DNA of 7,658 nucleotides from Bacteroidaceae bacterium. Lineage in GTDB: Bacteria > Bacteroidota > Bacteroidia > Bacteroidales > Bacteroidaceae. The notes beneath the pieces are model-generated. The model made no database searches and was not told where the DNA came from. It saw nothing but the letters and a program-made list of their open reading frames with translations. This document shows positions 5,715 to 7,658 of this stretch, one piece after another; the stretch's first letter is position 1, and each line of letters begins with the position of its first letter. A program made the translations under genes and the position numbers. Location: the NCBI GenBank assembly GCA_023227685.1, contig JALNVG010000117.1, forward strand, positions 1 through 7,658. Direction: 5' to 3'.

Positions 5715-6425
5715 CTATAATCTTTTAATCACGTATTCTGCAAGATAACAACCAAAAACCGCAGGCATATAACTTATCGTTCCGCAAGTCGACTTTTTGT
5801 TTCTTTCCCCATCCGTCAATAGCACCGCCTTCGGATCCGATTGTTCGGTACTGAAAACAACAGGAAATTTCTTTCTTATACCCAACTTCTTAAGACGCGT
5901 GCGCACCGCTTTGCTCAAGCCACAATGATATGTTTCCCAAATATCAGCAAAACGAACTTGTGTAATATCACTTTTGGCACCGGCTCCCATACTCGAAATA
6001 ATCTTAATATGGCGTTCTAGTGCTCCAATAATAAGACAACACTTAGGACTGACCGTATCAATAGCATCTACAATAAAATCAAACGGAGCAGAATCGAACA
6101 ATAACGGAATATTTTCTTCTTTCAGATAAATAGGGTAAACAGTTATATCCAATTGTGGATTAATATCCTTATAGCGTGAAGCCAATACTTCAACTTTCGT
6201 TTCTCCCAAAGTGGAATGCAAGGCGGGAAGTTGCCTGTTAATATTAGTGGATTCAACCGTATCGGAATCAATAAGAATAAGATGTCCGACCCCCGCACGG
6301 CAAAGCAACTCAGCTGCATAGGCACCTACTCCCCCCAATCCGACAACAAGCACTCGTGCATTCCGAATATGTTCCATTTTCTCTTCACCGAAGAGAAGCT
6401 GAGTTCTCTGTTGCCAATCTTCCAT
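5715..6425 (-). CDS. tcdA: tRNA threonylcarbamoyladenosine dehydratase
   Basis: TcdA (CsdL) is an E1-like enzyme that uses ATP to cyclise t6A at tRNA position 37 into ct6A. The 236-aa protein has the ThiF/MoeB adenylation fold: nucleotide loop GLGGVG (29-34), acidic D53 and D55 of LIDSD, N63-R64-Q65, Lys77 in the GETKVEV segment, and DAIDT (120-124). The N-terminal WQQRTQLLFGEEKM segment and the VVFSTEQ motif before the C-terminus mark TcdA rather than MoeB or ThiF, and the paired CxxC zinc motifs of MoeB are absent. It is somewhat shorter than the E. coli protein. The start ATG (6425-6423) gives the expected N-terminus. It is the first gene of an apparent tcdA-lolD operon and is divergent from asd. 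Older annotations often call such proteins ThiF or HesA. Confidence 0.9.
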   Translation of the reverse strand: MEDWQQRTQLLFGEEKMEHIRNARVLVVGLGGVGAYAAELLCRAGVGHLILIDSDTVESTNINRQLPALHSTLGETKVEVLASRYKDINPQLDITVYPIYLKEENIPLLFDSAPFDFIVDAIDTVSPKCCLIIGALERHIKIISSMGAGAKSDITQVRFADIWETYHCGLSKAVRTRLKKLGIRKKFPVVFSTEQSDPKAVLLTDGERNKKSTCGTISYMPAVFGCYLAEYVIKRL

Positions 6426-6556
6426 AAGTTTCTTTTTAGAGAAAGGATCTAAATATTAAAATGGTTTTATATCAAAAAATAAATGACAAATTACATAAAA
6501 AAAGCCATAAAATGATATTTTTTTTTGAAAAGGTCACCTATTACAACAAAATGTTA

Positions 6557-6564
6557 TAATTTTG
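6557..6564 (+). promoter_or_regulatory. Predicted -7 element for asd
   Basis: TAATTTTG matches the TAnnTTTG consensus and lies 71 bp before the asd start. A clear -33 box at the right distance is missing; the TTTG at 6524-6527 is 29 bases away. The element is the right half of a small inverted repeat, ACAAAAT (6546-6552) with ATTTTGT (6559-6565). The evidence is weak to moderate. I could not place a convincing tcdA promoter on the other strand of this 210-bp spacer. Confidence 0.4.
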
Positions 6565-6574
6565 TAGTCTACAA

Positions 6575-6594
6575 CTATCTCTTTGCAAAGATAG
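6575..6594 (+). other. Hairpin in the asd leader
   Basis: CTATCT (6575-6580) pairs with AGATAG (6589-6594) around the loop CTTTGCAA. The 10-bp palindrome CTTTGCAAAG (6581-6590) lies across the loop and the right arm. If the -7 element at 6557-6564 is used, this lies just after the transcription start, in a 65-nt A-rich leader. It is far too small to be a known amino-acid riboswitch. Confidence 0.35.
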
Positions 6595-6635
6595 AAGTTC
6601 TTGATATAAATATACAATAAAAACAAAAGAAAAAG

Positions 6636-7643
6636 ATGAAAATCGCAATTGTTGGTGTAAGCGGAGCAGTAGGACAAGAGTTCCTGCGTGTACTAGACGA
6701 AAGAAATTTTCCTATTGATGAATTAATATTATTCGGCTCTAAACGCAGTGCCGGAAAAAAATATATTTTCCGCGAAAAAGAGATAGAAGTCAAACTTTTG
6801 CAACATAACGATGACTTTAAAGGAATTGATATTGCATTTGTTTCAGCCGGAGGCGGTACCTCAATAGAATTTGCGAAAACAATTACGAAATTCGGTACCG
6901 TGATGATAGATAACTCTAGTGCTTTCCGCATGGATAACGATGTACCGTTAGTTGTACCCGAAGTTAACCCGGAAGATGCTAAAAAACGGCCACGCTGTAT
7001 CATTGCCAACCCTAATTGTACAACGATTCAGATGGTCGTAGCATTAAAGGTCATTGAGCAAATCTCACATATTAAAGTTGCACACGTTTCCACCTACCAA
7101 GCTGCTAGCGGTGCAGGAGCTGTAGCTATGAACGAGTTGATCGAGCAAACCCGCCAGACATTAGACCATGTTCCGGTAACCGTAAATAAATTTCCTTATC
7201 AATTGGCTTTTAATGTTATTCCACAAGTTGACATATTCACAGATAACGGATATACAAAAGAAGAAATGAAGATGTACAATGAAACACGTAAAATCATGCA
7301 TTCCGATATTAAAGTGAGTGCCACTTGTGTACGTGTTCCTTCCTTACGTGCTCATTCCGAAAGCATCTGGATTGAAACCGAACGTCCTATTTCCGTAGAA
7401 GAAGCACGCAAAGCATTCAGTAAGGGTGAAGGATTGGTTTTGAAAGATAATCCTGAAGAAAAAGAATATCCGATGCCACTATTCTTATCTGGTACGGACC
7501 CTGTATTTGTAGGACGTATCCGCAAGGATCTGACCAATGATAACGGAATAACTTTTTGGATTGTGGGCGACCAAATAAGAAAAGGTGCAGCATTAAATGC
7601 CGTTCAAATTGCCGAATATCTGATTAAAGAAAAAAACATCTAA
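6636..7643 (+). CDS. asd: Aspartate-semialdehyde dehydrogenase
   Basis: The enzyme reduces aspartyl phosphate with NADPH to aspartate semialdehyde, the branch point to lysine/diaminopimelate, threonine and methionine. The 335-aa product is full length. Residues 7-15 (GVSGAVGQE) form the NADP-binding glycine loop. DNSSAFRMD (92-100) carries the phosphate-binding arginine region. NPNCTT (125-130) contains the catalytic Cys128. STYQAASGAG (152-161) contains Gln155. The conserved base is His240, in RVPSLRAHSE, with Arg233 nearby. The pattern is that of the shorter Asd class (USG-1-like) rather than the longer E. coli Asd. The start ATG at 6636 places the glycine loop at the very N-terminus, as expected, after an A-rich leader. 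It is divergent from tcdA; only 15 bp follow its stop in the window, so downstream partners are not visible. Confidence 0.96.
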   Translation: MKIAIVGVSGAVGQEFLRVLDERNFPIDELILFGSKRSAGKKYIFREKEIEVKLLQHNDDFKGIDIAFVSAGGGTSIEFAKTITKFGTVMIDNSSAFRMDNDVPLVVPEVNPEDAKKRPRCIIANPNCTTIQMVVALKVIEQISHIKVAHVSTYQAASGAGAVAMNELIEQTRQTLDHVPVTVNKFPYQLAFNVIPQVDIFTDNGYTKEEMKMYNETRKIMHSDIKVSATCVRVPSLRAHSESIWIETERPISVEEARKAFSKGEGLVLKDNPEEKEYPMPLFLSGTDPVFVGRIRKDLTNDNGITFWIVGDQIRKGAALNAVQIAEYLIKEKNI

Positions 7644-7658
7644 TTAGTAAGCTTTTAA

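Noticed and set aside
5715..6425. MoeB/ThiF sulfur-carrier adenylyltransferase
   Set aside because: No paired CxxC zinc motifs and no moa or thi genes nearby. The N-terminal WQQRTQLLFGEE and the VVFSTEQ motif fit TcdA better.
6426..6635. Lysine riboswitch upstream of asd
   Set aside because: The spacer is only 210 bp, AT-rich and lacks the multi-helix architecture of a lysine riboswitch; only a 6-bp hairpin is present.
6575..7009. 144-codon minus-strand open frame opposite the start of asd
   Set aside because: It is low-complexity, rich in Ser/Phe/Ile, has no recognisable domain, and mirrors the codon pattern of a securely identified asd.

Overview
The window looks like chromosomal core sequence from a member of the Bacteroidales (Bacteroides/Phocaeicola-like). 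The evidence is the low GC content, A-rich leaders with almost no Shine-Dalgarno sequences, several upstream matches to the Bacteroidetes promoter -7 element TAnnTTTG, and proteins of Bacteroidetes character (membrane-anchored multi-HhH protein, 135-aa VanZ-like protein, LolD-type ATPase beside a TcdA-type dehydratase). The genus assignment is inference. Nothing looks phage-, plasmid- or transposase-derived.

Layout. Positions 1-297 (minus) hold the N-terminal 99 codons of dihydropteroate synthase (folP), running off the left edge. A divergent promoter region (298-451) separates it from murF (452-1750, plus), the last cytoplasmic ligase of peptidoglycan precursor synthesis. Then comes a 468-bp non-coding stretch (1751-2218) that is rich in structure: a small hairpin, an array of four TTGCnnnGCAA dyads spaced 21-22 bp, a nested set of inverted repeats covering 2002-2134, and a run of nine G. 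A small VanZ-like membrane protein follows (2219-2626, minus). Divergent from it, with interlocked promoter-like elements, is a sodium:neurotransmitter-symporter family gene (2731-4096, plus) interrupted by a frameshift near 3386. Its stop codon directly abuts the start of a membrane-anchored helix-hairpin-helix protein (4097-5017, plus). That gene overlaps tail-to-tail by 24 bp with lolD (4994-5686, minus), which lies 28 bp downstream of tcdA (5715-6425, minus) in an apparent two-gene operon. A 210-bp divergent spacer leads to a complete asd (6636-7643, plus), aspartate-semialdehyde dehydrogenase.

How the genes relate. They are mostly unrelated housekeeping functions: folate synthesis (folP), cell wall (murF; asd also feeds lysine/diaminopimelate synthesis and so the wall), lipoprotein-type ABC export (lolD), tRNA ct6A37 modification (tcdA) and solute uptake (symporter). 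No defence system, biosynthetic cluster or mobile system is visible. The items most worth a second look are the frameshifted symporter and its possible effect on the abutting gene, and the two structured intergenic elements at 1884-1969 and 2002-2134.
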